64,000 nucleotides of DNA, from the NCBI GenBank assembly GCA_039587535.1, contig JBDHIF010000012.1, forward strand, positions 62,001 to 126,000, written 5' to 3'. The stretch is from JAWLHJ01 sp039587535 (GTDB taxonomy: Bacteria > Gemmatimonadota > Gemmatimonadetes > Longimicrobiales > Gaopeijiaceae). Positions 1-7,904 of the stretch are shown here, one piece after another; the first letter of the stretch is position 1; the number at the start of each line of letters is the position of its first letter. The notes under the pieces are model-generated. The model was not told the origin of the DNA. It saw only the letters and a list, made by a program, of their open reading frames with translations, and searched no databases. Made by a program: the position numbers and the translations under genes.

Positions 1-509
1 ACGAGACCGCCGGTGAGCTCACGCTTCGGTTGTCCGAGGTGGGTGCGGCGGCCCTGGTCGAGGGACTGGCGTTCCTTGACGCCGGGCTCGTGGAAGAAAT
101 CGAGCAGGAGGAGGCCGAGGCGACCTATGCGCCGAAGATCGACCGGACGACCGCGCGCGTCGACTGGTCCCGCTCGGCGCGGGAGGTGACCGACCACATT
201 CGCGCCATGGATCCGGTGCCCGGACCGTGGACTGAGCTCGAGGGCGTTTCGGTGAAGGTCTTTCGAGCCAAGGTGGTCGAGGGATCGTTCCTCTTGGACG
301 AAGGGACGGCCGGGAACGGGGCAGATCCTCTGCGCCACGTGCCGAAGCCCGGGCGGGTCCTGGCGACCGAGCCCGCGGAAGGAGTCCTCGTTGCTTGTGG
401 AGACGGGGCCGTCACCCTCGGCGAGGTGCAGCCGTCGGGGAGTCGAAGGATGACCGCCTCGGACTGGATCAACGGTCGCGGGGTGTCCGTCGGTCAGATC
501 TTCGGGTAG
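1..509 (+). CDS. fmt: Methionyl-tRNA formyltransferase, C-terminal part
   Basis: The frame is open from the window edge (first whole codon at 3) and gives about 168 residues, so the N-terminal catalytic formyl-transfer domain lies outside the window. What is visible matches the C-terminal tRNA-binding domain: a YAPKI segment followed by a DWSRSAREVTDHIRAM stretch, typical of where the two domains join, then a beta-barrel region. The enzyme formylates initiator Met-tRNA in the cytoplasm using 10-formyl-THF. The next gene starts 4 nt after the stop, so this is probably the upstream member of a long operon. An ATG-like internal start near 30 is only an edge effect. Confidence 0.9.
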   Translation, partial: ETAGELTLRLSEVGAAALVEGLAFLDAGLVEEIEQEEAEATYAPKIDRTTARVDWSRSAREVTDHIRAMDPVPGPWTELEGVSVKVFRAKVVEGSFLLDEGTAGNGADPLRHVPKPGRVLATEPAEGVLVACGDGAVTLGEVQPSGSRRMTASDWINGRGVSVGQIFG

Positions 510-513
510 GTAC

Positions 514-1206
514 GTGACACTCTTGCCCGTCCCGCAGCTACACGTGGTGACCAACGACCGAGTCCTTGCTCGAGACGAGTTCCTCCAGCAGGCCCGAGAG
601 GTCATGGCGGCCGGCGGCGGGCGATTGGCGCTGCATGTTCGGGGTCCGCGGTCGGCGGGGCGGGCGCTGTACCACCGAGCATCCAAGCTTCGGGATGCGG
701 CGCGAAAGTGGGGGGCTTCTTTGCTCGTCAACGATCGCGTGGACGTGGCCCTCGCGGCCCGGGTGGACGGCGCACATCTAGGGGAACGTTCCCTGCCGGT
801 TGATTTGGCGCGGGAACTTCTCGGAGCCCAACGCATGGTCGGTGCATCCGTACATGGGCGGGACGCACTCGTCGCGGTGACCGCCGCGGGGGCGAGTTTC
901 GCCTTCTTGGGTATGGTGTTCCCCTCGGCGAGCCATCCCGGGAGGACGGGCGTCGGGATCGGTGGATTCTCCGCGATCCTCGATGAAGGGCAGCCGATTC
1001 CCGTGCTCGGAATCGGTGGTATCGACACCGCCCGCGTGGGTGCCGTGTTGAAGGCGGGCGCACATGGCGTGGCGGTCCTGAGCGGGATCTGGGAGCGGTC
1101 GGATCCCGCCTCGGCCGTACTCGACTATCTCGCCGCGCTGGACACCGTGCAGGACCAGCCTTCGGGCTTTGCCAAGCGCCGGGAGGCGATGGAGGAGACA
1201 CGATGA
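514..1206 (+). CDS. ThiE/TenI-family thiamine phosphate synthase-like protein
   Basis: A 230-residue TIM-barrel protein starting at GTG 514. Family features visible are NDRVDVALA followed by DGAHLGE, the GASVH motif, VLGIGGI and the phosphate-binding GAHGVAVLSGI. ThiE joins HMP-pyrophosphate to thiazole phosphate to make thiamine phosphate; TenI proteins of the same fold aromatise the thiazole. Here the loop after GMVFP reads SASHPGRTG rather than the TxTK type of classical ThiE, and the early QLR-K type site is replaced by LHVRGP. It could therefore be a TenI-like tautomerase or a diverged ThiE. It overlaps thiS by 4 nt (ATGA), which fits a thiazole-synthesis operon with thiS and thiG. Confidence 0.75.
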   Translation: MTLLPVPQLHVVTNDRVLARDEFLQQAREVMAAGGGRLALHVRGPRSAGRALYHRASKLRDAARKWGASLLVNDRVDVALAARVDGAHLGERSLPVDLARELLGAQRMVGASVHGRDALVAVTAAGASFAFLGMVFPSASHPGRTGVGIGGFSAILDEGQPIPVLGIGGIDTARVGAVLKAGAHGVAVLSGIWERSDPASAVLDYLAALDTVQDQPSGFAKRREAMEETR

Positions 1207-1424
1207 ACACGACCGGAACCACAGTGAGCGTGCGGCTCAACGGGAAGAAGGCGGAGGTGCGGGATGGCCAGACCGTCCGAGCGTTGCTGGAGTCCCTCGA
1301 TCTCCATCCGGGCATGGTGGTGGTGGAGCTGAACCGAGAGATCCTTGAACGCGACGTCTACGGGGCGCGCACCATCCACGAAGGCGACGCCATCGAGCTC
1401 GTCCACTTCGTCGGAGGAGGATGA
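1203..1424 (+). CDS. thiS: Sulfur carrier protein ThiS
   Basis: A 73-residue ubiquitin-fold protein whose C-terminus is HFVGGG, giving the terminal Gly-Gly that is adenylated and then thiocarboxylated to carry sulfur into the thiazole ring. VRLNGKKAEV at the start and IELVHFVGGG at the end fit the family. The start ATG overlaps the upstream stop (ATGA), and thiG begins one base after this stop, so translation of the three is likely coupled. No ThiF or sulfurtransferase is present here, so the activating enzyme must be encoded elsewhere. Confidence 0.92.
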   Translation: MNTTGTTVSVRLNGKKAEVRDGQTVRALLESLDLHPGMVVVELNREILERDVYGARTIHEGDAIELVHFVGGG

Positions 1425-1425
1425 C

Positions 1426-2217
1426 ATGGCGGGAGGAGAAACCCTGGACACCCCCTTCGAAGTAGGCGGTCACACGCTGCGCTCTCGCCTGATCGTAGGT
1501 ACGGGGAAGTATGAGACGAACGAGGTGATGGTCGATGCGATCCGTGCGTCTGGCGCGGACATGGTTACAGTGGCGGTTCGCCGCGTGGACCTGGACCGGA
1601 CGAAGGAGGAAGGCGTCCTTCATCACCTCGATCCGGAGGAGTTCTTCCTCCTGGCGAACACCGCGGGCTGCTACACCGCTGAGGATGCCGTCCGATATGC
1701 CCGGCTTGCGCGGGCCGCGGGCTTCAACGACTTCGTGAAGCTGGAGGTCATCGGCGACGAAAGGACCCTCCTGCCTGACGTGCACGCAACGCTCCAGGCT
1801 GCCCGGACGCTCGCCGAGGAGGGCTTCAAGGTCATGGCGTACACCAACGACGACCTCATTACGGCCTTGAAGCTGGAAGATGCGGGATGCGTGGCTGTCA
1901 TGCCGCTTGCCAGCCCCATCGGGAGTGGGCTCGGTGTCGTCAATCCGTATTTCATCCGCGAGATCAAGCGGCGTCTGGAGGTTCCCGTCATCGTGGACGC
2001 CGGTGTGGGGACGGCCAGTGACGCTTGCGTGACCATGGAGCAGGGCGTGGACGGGGTCCTTATGAACACGGCGCTTGCCGCCGCAGACGATCCGGTGAGG
2101 ATGGCCCATGCCATGCGACACGGGATTCGGGCGGGTCGGCTCGCCTATCTGGCCGGCCGCATGCCGTCCCGAGAGATCGCCGTCCCATCTTCGCCGACGA
2201 GGGGGATGCTGGACTGA
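1426..2217 (+). CDS. thiG: Thiazole synthase ThiG
   Basis: A 263-residue protein of the usual ThiG length. It forms the thiazole phosphate ring from 1-deoxy-D-xylulose 5-phosphate, dehydroglycine and ThiS thiocarboxylate. Visible signatures are SRLIVGTGKY near the N-terminus, NDFVKLEVIGD with the Lys expected to form the Schiff base, VMPLASPIGSGLG, VIVDAGVGTASDA and a phosphate-binding MNTALAAADDP. ATG 1426 is preferred over a longer upstream frame because it begins the conserved region, follows the thiS stop by one base, and has GGAGGAGG just upstream inside thiS. The stop overlaps the probable CTG start of rsmB. Confidence 0.95.
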   Translation: MAGGETLDTPFEVGGHTLRSRLIVGTGKYETNEVMVDAIRASGADMVTVAVRRVDLDRTKEEGVLHHLDPEEFFLLANTAGCYTAEDAVRYARLARAAGFNDFVKLEVIGDERTLLPDVHATLQAARTLAEEGFKVMAYTNDDLITALKLEDAGCVAVMPLASPIGSGLGVVNPYFIREIKRRLEVPVIVDAGVGTASDACVTMEQGVDGVLMNTALAAADDPVRMAHAMRHGIRAGRLAYLAGRMPSREIAVPSSPTRGMLD

Positions 2218-3521
2218 CGCGGGTATCGGCGGCGAGGAGCGCGGCGTATCGGATTCGGACGGAGACCGAGCGGGGACGTCGGCTCGATCGCGCGTTCGAT
2301 GTCGTCGCGGGTGGACTGGTGCCCCGGGATCGAGCATTTGTCCATGAGCTCACCTATGGAACGACTCGGCTGAGAGGCAGGCTGGACCACCTCTTGGCCC
2401 ATTTCCTCGACCGAGACGTGGAGGATTTGGATCCGGAGGTGCTGGAAGTGCTCCGGTTGGGAGCGTATCAAGCGCTCTACATGGACTCGGTCCCCGTGTT
2501 TGCCGCAGTGTCGGAATCGGTGGCTCAGGTACGCCAGGTCGCGGGGCAGAGACCCACGGGCCTCGTCAACGCGGTACTGCGGCGGGTGGCGGAGGCCGGA
2601 GACGGACCCGAGCGGTTTCCGGACCCCCAAACCGACCCCGCGGCCTTCCTTTCCACGTGGGGCTCCCACCCTAGGTGGCTCCTCGATCGCTGGTTGAGCC
2701 GTCTTCCTTTGTCCAGCGTCCAGGCGCTGGTGGAGCACGACAACCGCCGCCCTCCGACGTTCCTGGTGGCGCTCGACCTCGAAGTCCAGCAGACTTTGGA
2801 GCGCCTCCAGGAAGTGGAGATCGACGCCGACCCGGTGTCCGAAGGGCCCACGTGCGTGCGACTCGCCCCCGGTACTTCTCCGGCCACCGCGCTCTCGGCG
2901 GTGCCGGCTTCGATCATTCAAGACCCCGCGGCCGGGCTGGTCGCGCGCTACGCGGATCTCCCTCCCGGCACGGACGTTGCAGACCTTTGTGCGGCACCAG
3001 GGGGGAAGGCGCTGACTCTAGCCGCCGGTGGACGCCGCTTGATTGCCGCCGACCTTTCCGAGGCTCGTCTCCGCTTGGTGAGGGAGAACGCGGTGCGGAC
3101 AGGACGGGCCGTCCCATGCGTGGTGGCGGATGCGCTCCACCCGCCCTTTGCCTCGATAGATGCGGTTGTTCTCGACGCGCCTTGCTCGGGGACCGGGACG
3201 CTATCGCGGCACCCGGATGCTCGGTGGCGACTCTCACCCGATGACATCGACCGTTTCGCCGTCCTCCAGAAGCGGATGCTGCACGCCGCGGCGGCGATCG
3301 TTCGACAAGGGGGATGGCTGGTATACTCTACGTGCACGTTGGAGCCGGAGGAGAATGAACAACGGATCGACGAGTTCCTGGATCGGCACACGGGCTTCCG
3401 TCTGGAGCCCACGGATGCCGTGCCCGATCTCTGGCTGGACGGGTCCGGGAGGCTGGCGGTGACGCCGGTGGCCGCGGGGCATGATGGCGCTTTCGCCGCC
3501 AGGATGAGGAGAATCGGATGA
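2214..3521 (+). CDS. rsmB: 16S rRNA (cytosine-967-C5)-methyltransferase RsmB
   Basis: About 435 residues. An N-terminal NusB-like RNA-binding domain (DRAFVHELTYGTTRLRG region) is followed by a NOL1/NOP2/Sun methyltransferase domain with DLCAAPGGKAL for SAM binding and two active-site cysteines, in DAPCSGTGTLSRHPD and STCTLEPEENEQ. It methylates C967 of 16S rRNA. The frame is open far upstream, but between about 2025 and the conserved region no ATG, GTG or TTG suits. CTG 2214 overlaps the thiG stop as CTGA and has GAGGGGG at 2199-2205, 8 nt upstream, so a CTG start is my choice. It overlaps the next gene by 4 nt (ATGA). Confidence 0.92.
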   Translation: MTRVSAARSAAYRIRTETERGRRLDRAFDVVAGGLVPRDRAFVHELTYGTTRLRGRLDHLLAHFLDRDVEDLDPEVLEVLRLGAYQALYMDSVPVFAAVSESVAQVRQVAGQRPTGLVNAVLRRVAEAGDGPERFPDPQTDPAAFLSTWGSHPRWLLDRWLSRLPLSSVQALVEHDNRRPPTFLVALDLEVQQTLERLQEVEIDADPVSEGPTCVRLAPGTSPATALSAVPASIIQDPAAGLVARYADLPPGTDVADLCAAPGGKALTLAAGGRRLIAADLSEARLRLVRENAVRTGRAVPCVVADALHPPFASIDAVVLDAPCSGTGTLSRHPDARWRLSPDDIDRFAVLQKRMLHAAAAIVRQGGWLVYSTCTLEPEENEQRIDEFLDRHTGFRLEPTDAVPDLWLDGSGRLAVTPVAAGHDGAFAARMRRIG

Positions 3522-4324
3522 AGTTGGGTGGCTCGCTGGAGCGCAGGCGGAGAGGGCGCCGCAAGGACGACGGCGACGGGGCCCTGTCGTGGCCTTTCCC
3601 CGCCCCCACCCGGAGGCTGGCGGCATGGACCGTCGGTCTGGCCTTCGTCGGTTGGTTGGTCGGTTACCTGGTGGCCACGCAGGTGGTCTTCCCCGCGCCT
3701 CCTCCGCCCGGTGACCTGTACGAGGTGCCCGACCTCAGCGGCGAAGACGTGGAGGTTGCCAGGGAACGCCTCGCGGGGGTGAATCTGGAGCTCGGGGCCG
3801 TCGATTCCATCGCCCACCCGACCGTGGCGCTGAACAGCATCCTGGGCCAGTCTCCGCTGCCCGGCCAGTCAGCGGTACCGGGGACCTCCGTGAGGGTCAC
3901 GGTCAGCTTGGGGCCCCAGACCCGCTCCGTGCCAGACGTGCTCGGCCTGGGGGCGGAGCAGGCCCTGGTGGTCCTGCAAGCCAGTGGCTTCGTCGTCGTG
4001 ACCGACTCGGCGGAGTCTGAGGAGCCCAGAGGCCGTGTCATCGATATCACCCCGGACGTCGACCAGGCTGTGGCTTTGCCGGCGGAGGTGGAGGTGTTGA
4101 TCAGCACCGGCCCTCCGTCCATCCCGATGCCCTTGGTCCTGGGCTTGGAGGAGGGAGCGGCCACGGCGCTTCTGGACTCGTTGGGACTGGTGGTGGTGGA
4201 GGTGCGGGAGGTCTTCCGGTTCGGACGTGATCAGGGCATAGTCGTGGAACAGGAGCCCGCGGCCGATACCGAGTTGGAGCAAGGAGCCGAGGTCAGATTG
4301 GCGGTGGGCCGGGAGGGGGGCTGA
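3518..4324 (+). CDS. Membrane-anchored PASTA-repeat protein
   Basis: A 268-residue protein with a basic, cytoplasmic N-terminus rich in Arg and Lys, one transmembrane segment at about 33-55, a proline-rich linker, and three tandem PASTA domains (about 66-132, 133-200 and 201-268) seen as repeated VPDL/VPDVLGL starts and QSPLPGQ or QEPAADTEL ends. PASTA domains bind muropeptides or lipid II, usually on Ser/Thr kinases or penicillin-binding proteins. Here no kinase or transpeptidase domain is attached, so it is a stand-alone envelope protein. The ATGA overlap with rsmB suggests one transcript. Confidence 0.85.
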   Translation: MKLGGSLERRRRGRRKDDGDGALSWPFPAPTRRLAAWTVGLAFVGWLVGYLVATQVVFPAPPPPGDLYEVPDLSGEDVEVARERLAGVNLELGAVDSIAHPTVALNSILGQSPLPGQSAVPGTSVRVTVSLGPQTRSVPDVLGLGAEQALVVLQASGFVVVTDSAESEEPRGRVIDITPDVDQAVALPAEVEVLISTGPPSIPMPLVLGLEEGAATALLDSLGLVVVEVREVFRFGRDQGIVVEQEPAADTELEQGAEVRLAVGREGG

Positions 4325-4428
4325 ACCCGGGAATTGATCGGGAACAATCGCCCCTGTGCTTCGTAGCAGTCCGGGCACCCGTCCGGTGCGCGTCGACGAT
4401 CCATCACCGGCTGCCAGGACCGGTCTCA

Positions 4429-4986
4429 ATGAAGCGCAGGTTCATCCGTTCTCCGTACGTCTGGACCCTCGTGGGTGTGGGCGCCGTCGTTCTGGTGGCT
4501 TGGCTCGGCCGGGAGAGCTATCGGCCGGTGGTCACCGGGTCCGAAGCTCCCACGTTCACCGCTGCCACCTTGGATGGTGATCAGCGGACGCTTCAGGACT
4601 ACCACGACAAGGTCGTGCTCCTCAACATCTGGGCGACATGGTGCGCTCCGTGTCGCGAGGAGATGCCGTCCATGCAGCGCCTCTACGAGGAGTTCGAGGG
4701 CGAGGAGTTCGAGGTCCTTGCAGTGAGCGTGGATGCCCGCCCCGGCGAGCGCGATGCATCGGGCCGCCTCGGCGGGGATCTGGCCGCGTTCGCCGACGAG
4801 TTCGATCTGACGTTCCCCATCCTCCACGACCCTGCGGGAGACATCCAAAGGATCTACCAGACCACGGGTGTGCCGGAGACGTTTCTGATCGGTAAGGACG
4901 GCATCATCTACAAGAAGGTCGCCGGCGGCACCCATTGGGACGCCGACGTGAACAAGGGGCTGGTCCGGCGGCTCCTGGACGGCTAA
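4429..4986 (+). CDS. TlpA-family membrane-tethered thioredoxin
   Basis: A 185-residue protein: an uncleaved N-terminal membrane anchor (about 10-27), then a thioredoxin-like AlkyI-peroxidase/TlpA domain. The redox-active motif is WATWCAPC with cysteines 72 and 75, followed by EEMPSMQ; the cis-Pro loop is GVPETF. Such proteins reduce or isomerise thiols outside the cytoplasm, often for cytochrome c maturation. No cytochrome genes are adjacent here. A 104-bp gap precedes it, in which I see no clear promoter. ATG 4429 gives a good basic signal-anchor start (MKRRF). Confidence 0.88.
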   Translation: MKRRFIRSPYVWTLVGVGAVVLVAWLGRESYRPVVTGSEAPTFTAATLDGDQRTLQDYHDKVVLLNIWATWCAPCREEMPSMQRLYEEFEGEEFEVLAVSVDARPGERDASGRLGGDLAAFADEFDLTFPILHDPAGDIQRIYQTTGVPETFLIGKDGIIYKKVAGGTHWDADVNKGLVRRLLDG

Positions 4987-4996
4987 TCACCCGCAC

Positions 4997-5968
4997 ATGC
5001 CCACTGCCTCCCGGCTCTTCCGGAACTGGCGACTCAAGCTGTCCGCGTTGGCGTTGTCGATCTTCCTCTGGGCCGTGGTCCAGGCGGAGCCGAACAACAG
5101 CGAAACGTTCTCGGCGGTGCCCGTGGAAGTCCAGATCGCGGACACCAGCTGGGTCCTCGCGGGGCCGACCGACCCTCCAGTGGTGCAGATCCGTCTCGGC
5201 GGGGTGGCGCGTGAGATCATCCGCCTGGCGCAGGAAGGCACGACCCTCAGGATCCCCGTGGCCTCCGTGACCTCCCGTGACACGGTCATCGGTCTCCGGA
5301 CCGAGTGGGTGGAGGCCGCAGGCCGGGCCGGGGTGATCGTGGAATCGGTGAGCCCCGCCAGCGTCCGGCTCACGTTCGAGCCAGCCGCTTCCCGGCTGGT
5401 TCCCGTGGCCCCCAGGGTGGCGGGACGGCTGCAACAAGGATTGACGCTTCTGGGCGGGATCAATGCGAACCCTCAGTTCGTCCGCGTTCGAGGACCCGCG
5501 AGTCGGGTGGATGGACTGGACTCCATGAGGCTCCGCCCGCTAGACCTGGGAGGGGTTCGACAGTCGGGGATCTTCACGGTTCCGGTGGACACGACCGGGC
5601 TCTTGGGCGGGACGGCACAGCCGGCCACGGTCACGCTGAGCGTGCGGGTGGAAGAGATCCTCTCTCGCGCCGTCCCGGGTGTGGCGGTACGGGTGGACTC
5701 GGGCGAGGGTGAGCCGGAGCTCGTGTCCGAGCCGGCCACCGTTCAAGTGCGTATCGTGGGGCCGCGCTCGCTGGTCACCGGGCTGGACCTGTCCCGCCTC
5801 CAGGCGGTGGCCTCCTCCGAGGCCCTGCAGGGCATGGCGGAGGGAGAGGTGCGCACGGTGCCAGTCCGGGTAGAAGGTGCCCCTGCGGGAGTCACGGCCG
5901 AGCCCCTACCCGACCTCGTGGTGGTTCGCCGCGCCCAGGACGTGGGTCCGTCCGGCGGAGGCTCCTGA
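4997..5968 (+). CDS. YbbR-like domain protein
   Basis: A 323-residue protein with a short basic N-terminus and one membrane-spanning segment (about 14-30, LSALALSIFLWAVVQAE). The rest is made of YbbR-type beta domains, recognisable as recurring units such as SAVPVEVQI, RLVPVAPRVAG and RAVPGVAVRV. In Firmicutes YbbR proteins (CdaR) control the c-di-AMP cyclase CdaA; no cyclase gene lies next to it here, so the role is unknown. The gap to tsaD is 2 nt, so the genes are likely co-transcribed. Confidence 0.8.
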   Translation: MPTASRLFRNWRLKLSALALSIFLWAVVQAEPNNSETFSAVPVEVQIADTSWVLAGPTDPPVVQIRLGGVAREIIRLAQEGTTLRIPVASVTSRDTVIGLRTEWVEAAGRAGVIVESVSPASVRLTFEPAASRLVPVAPRVAGRLQQGLTLLGGINANPQFVRVRGPASRVDGLDSMRLRPLDLGGVRQSGIFTVPVDTTGLLGGTAQPATVTLSVRVEEILSRAVPGVAVRVDSGEGEPELVSEPATVQVRIVGPRSLVTGLDLSRLQAVASSEALQGMAEGEVRTVPVRVEGAPAGVTAEPLPDLVVVRRAQDVGPSGGGS

Positions 5969-5970
5969 GC

Positions 5971-7035
5971 ATGCCCGGTGCTGGGCCGATCGTGCTGGGC
6001 CTGGAGACATCGTGCGATGAGACGTCGGCCGCGGTTCTGGGCGCCGATCATCAGATCCTCGGACACGTCATCCTCTCCCAGGACGTCCATGAGGTCTACG
6101 GCGGAGTCGTGCCGGAGCTAGCCGCCCGCGCGCACCTCCAGAAGGTGGACTCCGTTGTGGCGGCCTGTCTCGAGCGCGCGGGCCTGCGTTTGCCCGACGT
6201 CGACGTGTTCGCGGCCACAGCTGGCCCGGGGCTCATCGGTGCGCTTCTCGTGGGCGTCTGCTGGACCAAGGCCGCGGCGTACGGTGCGGGCAAACCGTGG
6301 GTGGCGGTCCATCACATGGAGGCTCATCTGTTCGCCCCTGCGCTCGTATCGGGAGGACACACCCTCCTCCTGTACGTCCCGGACTGGGGCGAGTACCACT
6401 TGTTGGGAGAGACGAGGGACGATGCCGCCGGCGAGGCGTTCGACAAGGTGGCCAAGCTTCTCGGGCTTCCTTATCCGGGCGGGCCGCAGATCCAGCGGGC
6501 AGCCATGTCCGGGGACGCCCGTCGCATCCCACTGCCGCGGCCCATGCTGCGAGGGGGGCAGCGCCCGGGAGATGCCGACTACTACGACTTCTCCTTCAGC
6601 GGGCTCAAGACAGCCGTGAGAGATGTCGTCTCCGAGCTCGACGACCGCGGCGTCTTGGCCGAGGAGCTGCCTCACGTCGCGGCGTCATTTCAGGAGGCGG
6701 CCGTAGAGGTGCTCGTTCGGAAGACACTCCGCGCGGTGGAGCAAACCGGGTGCGCCCGCGTGCTGATGGGTGGTGGTGTGAGCGTGAACAGCAGGCTGCG
6801 GGAGGCGATGGGCGAGGGGCTCGGGCCGGATGGGCGGCTCTTCCACGCCTCCCCAAGGCTGTCCCTCGACAACGGTGCCATGGTCGCACGGGCCGCCCGC
6901 TTCCGCTACGACCGGGGAGAAGTCGCGTCCATGCACGGCTCGGCGTCCGCTTCGCTACCTTTCCCGGGTCTGGTGCGGGGTGGCGACTCGACGATCGGTA
7001 CGCCGACCCCGGAGTCTGTTCCAACATCCCGGTAG
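5971..7035 (+). CDS. tsaD: tRNA N6-adenosine threonylcarbamoyltransferase TsaD
   Basis: A 354-residue Kae1/Qri7 family protein that transfers threonylcarbamoyl to A37 of ANN-reading tRNAs. Visible signatures are LGLETSCDETSAAV at the start, GPGLIGALLVG, the metal-binding HHMEAHLFAP (His115 and His119), GEAFDKVAKLLGLPYPGGP, DFSFSGLKTAV and GGGVSVNSRLREAM. Length and motif order are normal. It sits between YbbR and lgt with gaps of 2-3 nt. The C-terminal roughly 15 residues after LVRGG are not conserved in the family. Confidence 0.95.
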   Translation: MPGAGPIVLGLETSCDETSAAVLGADHQILGHVILSQDVHEVYGGVVPELAARAHLQKVDSVVAACLERAGLRLPDVDVFAATAGPGLIGALLVGVCWTKAAAYGAGKPWVAVHHMEAHLFAPALVSGGHTLLLYVPDWGEYHLLGETRDDAAGEAFDKVAKLLGLPYPGGPQIQRAAMSGDARRIPLPRPMLRGGQRPGDADYYDFSFSGLKTAVRDVVSELDDRGVLAEELPHVAASFQEAAVEVLVRKTLRAVEQTGCARVLMGGGVSVNSRLREAMGEGLGPDGRLFHASPRLSLDNGAMVARAARFRYDRGEVASMHGSASASLPFPGLVRGGDSTIGTPTPESVPTSR

Positions 7036-7038
7036 CAC

Positions 7039-7893
7039 ATGTATCCCGTCATCTTCGAGCTTCCCGAGTGGTTGCCGTTGGTCGGAGGCGAGGCCGTCAC
7101 GTCCTTCGGCGTGTTCATGCTCCTGGCCTTCCTGACCGGGGGGTACGTCCTGCGTGCCGAGATGCGCCGCATGGACCAGGATCCGGAGAAGGCCTGGGAC
7201 CTGGTGTTCATGGCGGTGATCGGGGGAATCGTCGGGGCCAAGGCCTACTACGTTCTGCTCAACTGGGACCAGACGGTCGCAAACCCGTTGGGCATGATCT
7301 TCGCCCGGGGCGGTCTCGTTTGGTACGGTGGATTCTTGCTTGCCACCGTCCTCGTCGTGTGGGAGATCCGTAGGCAAAAGCTTCCTCTCCCCAGTATGGC
7401 GGATGCGGTGGCCCCCGCGCTCGCGCTCGCGTACGCGGTCGGCCGGGTGGGTTGCTTCATGGTAGGGGACGATTGGGGTCGACCCACGGACTCGTGGGTC
7501 GGCGTCGCGTTCCCGCGGGGCGCGCCCCCTACCCGCGTGGACATCATCGAGCGGGACTTTGGAATCACCGTGGATCCCGAGCTCGTGGAGCGGTACGGAC
7601 AGATCGTCCCGGTGCATCCGACACAGCTCTATGAAGTCGGAATGAGCACCCTCATCTTCTTCGTGCTCTGGAAGCTTCGCCAACAACCCCGGGCGGCAGG
7701 GTGGCTGTTCATGCTCTGGTTGGTGCTCGCGGGTGTCGAGCGCTTCGTCGTGGAGTTCTTCCGGGCCAAGGACGACCGCTTCCTCGGCCCGCTCACGCTC
7801 GCTCAGATGATCTCCGTGGGCATCGTCGTGGTGGGGGTCGTGGGTATGGCGCGGCTCTCCGGGAACGGGCGCCGCCAAGCCTCCGAGTCCTGA
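7039..7893 (+). CDS. lgt: Variant prolipoprotein diacylglyceryl transferase
   Basis: A 284-residue polytopic membrane protein, of Lgt length, that should move diacylglycerol from phosphatidylglycerol to the lipobox cysteine of prelipoproteins. HPTQLYE, GGLVWYGG, VGRVGCFMVGDDWG and GVERFVVEFFR place it in the family. The site that reads HGGL in E. coli Lgt is YGGF here, and the GNFINGE-type signature reads GCFMVGD, so an essential His and Asn are replaced. This resembles a sequence variant I know from other non-proteobacterial groups. Its activity is supported indirectly by the many lipoprotein signals in this window. Confidence 0.88.
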   Translation: MYPVIFELPEWLPLVGGEAVTSFGVFMLLAFLTGGYVLRAEMRRMDQDPEKAWDLVFMAVIGGIVGAKAYYVLLNWDQTVANPLGMIFARGGLVWYGGFLLATVLVVWEIRRQKLPLPSMADAVAPALALAYAVGRVGCFMVGDDWGRPTDSWVGVAFPRGAPPTRVDIIERDFGITVDPELVERYGQIVPVHPTQLYEVGMSTLIFFVLWKLRQQPRAAGWLFMLWLVLAGVERFVVEFFRAKDDRFLGPLTLAQMISVGIVVVGVVGMARLSGNGRRQASES

Positions 7894-7904
7894 ACCGCAG
7901 TACC

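Noticed and set aside
1..514. TPP riboswitch before the thi genes
   Set aside because: thiE-like starts 4 nt after fmt, leaving no room, and no thi-box sequence was seen.
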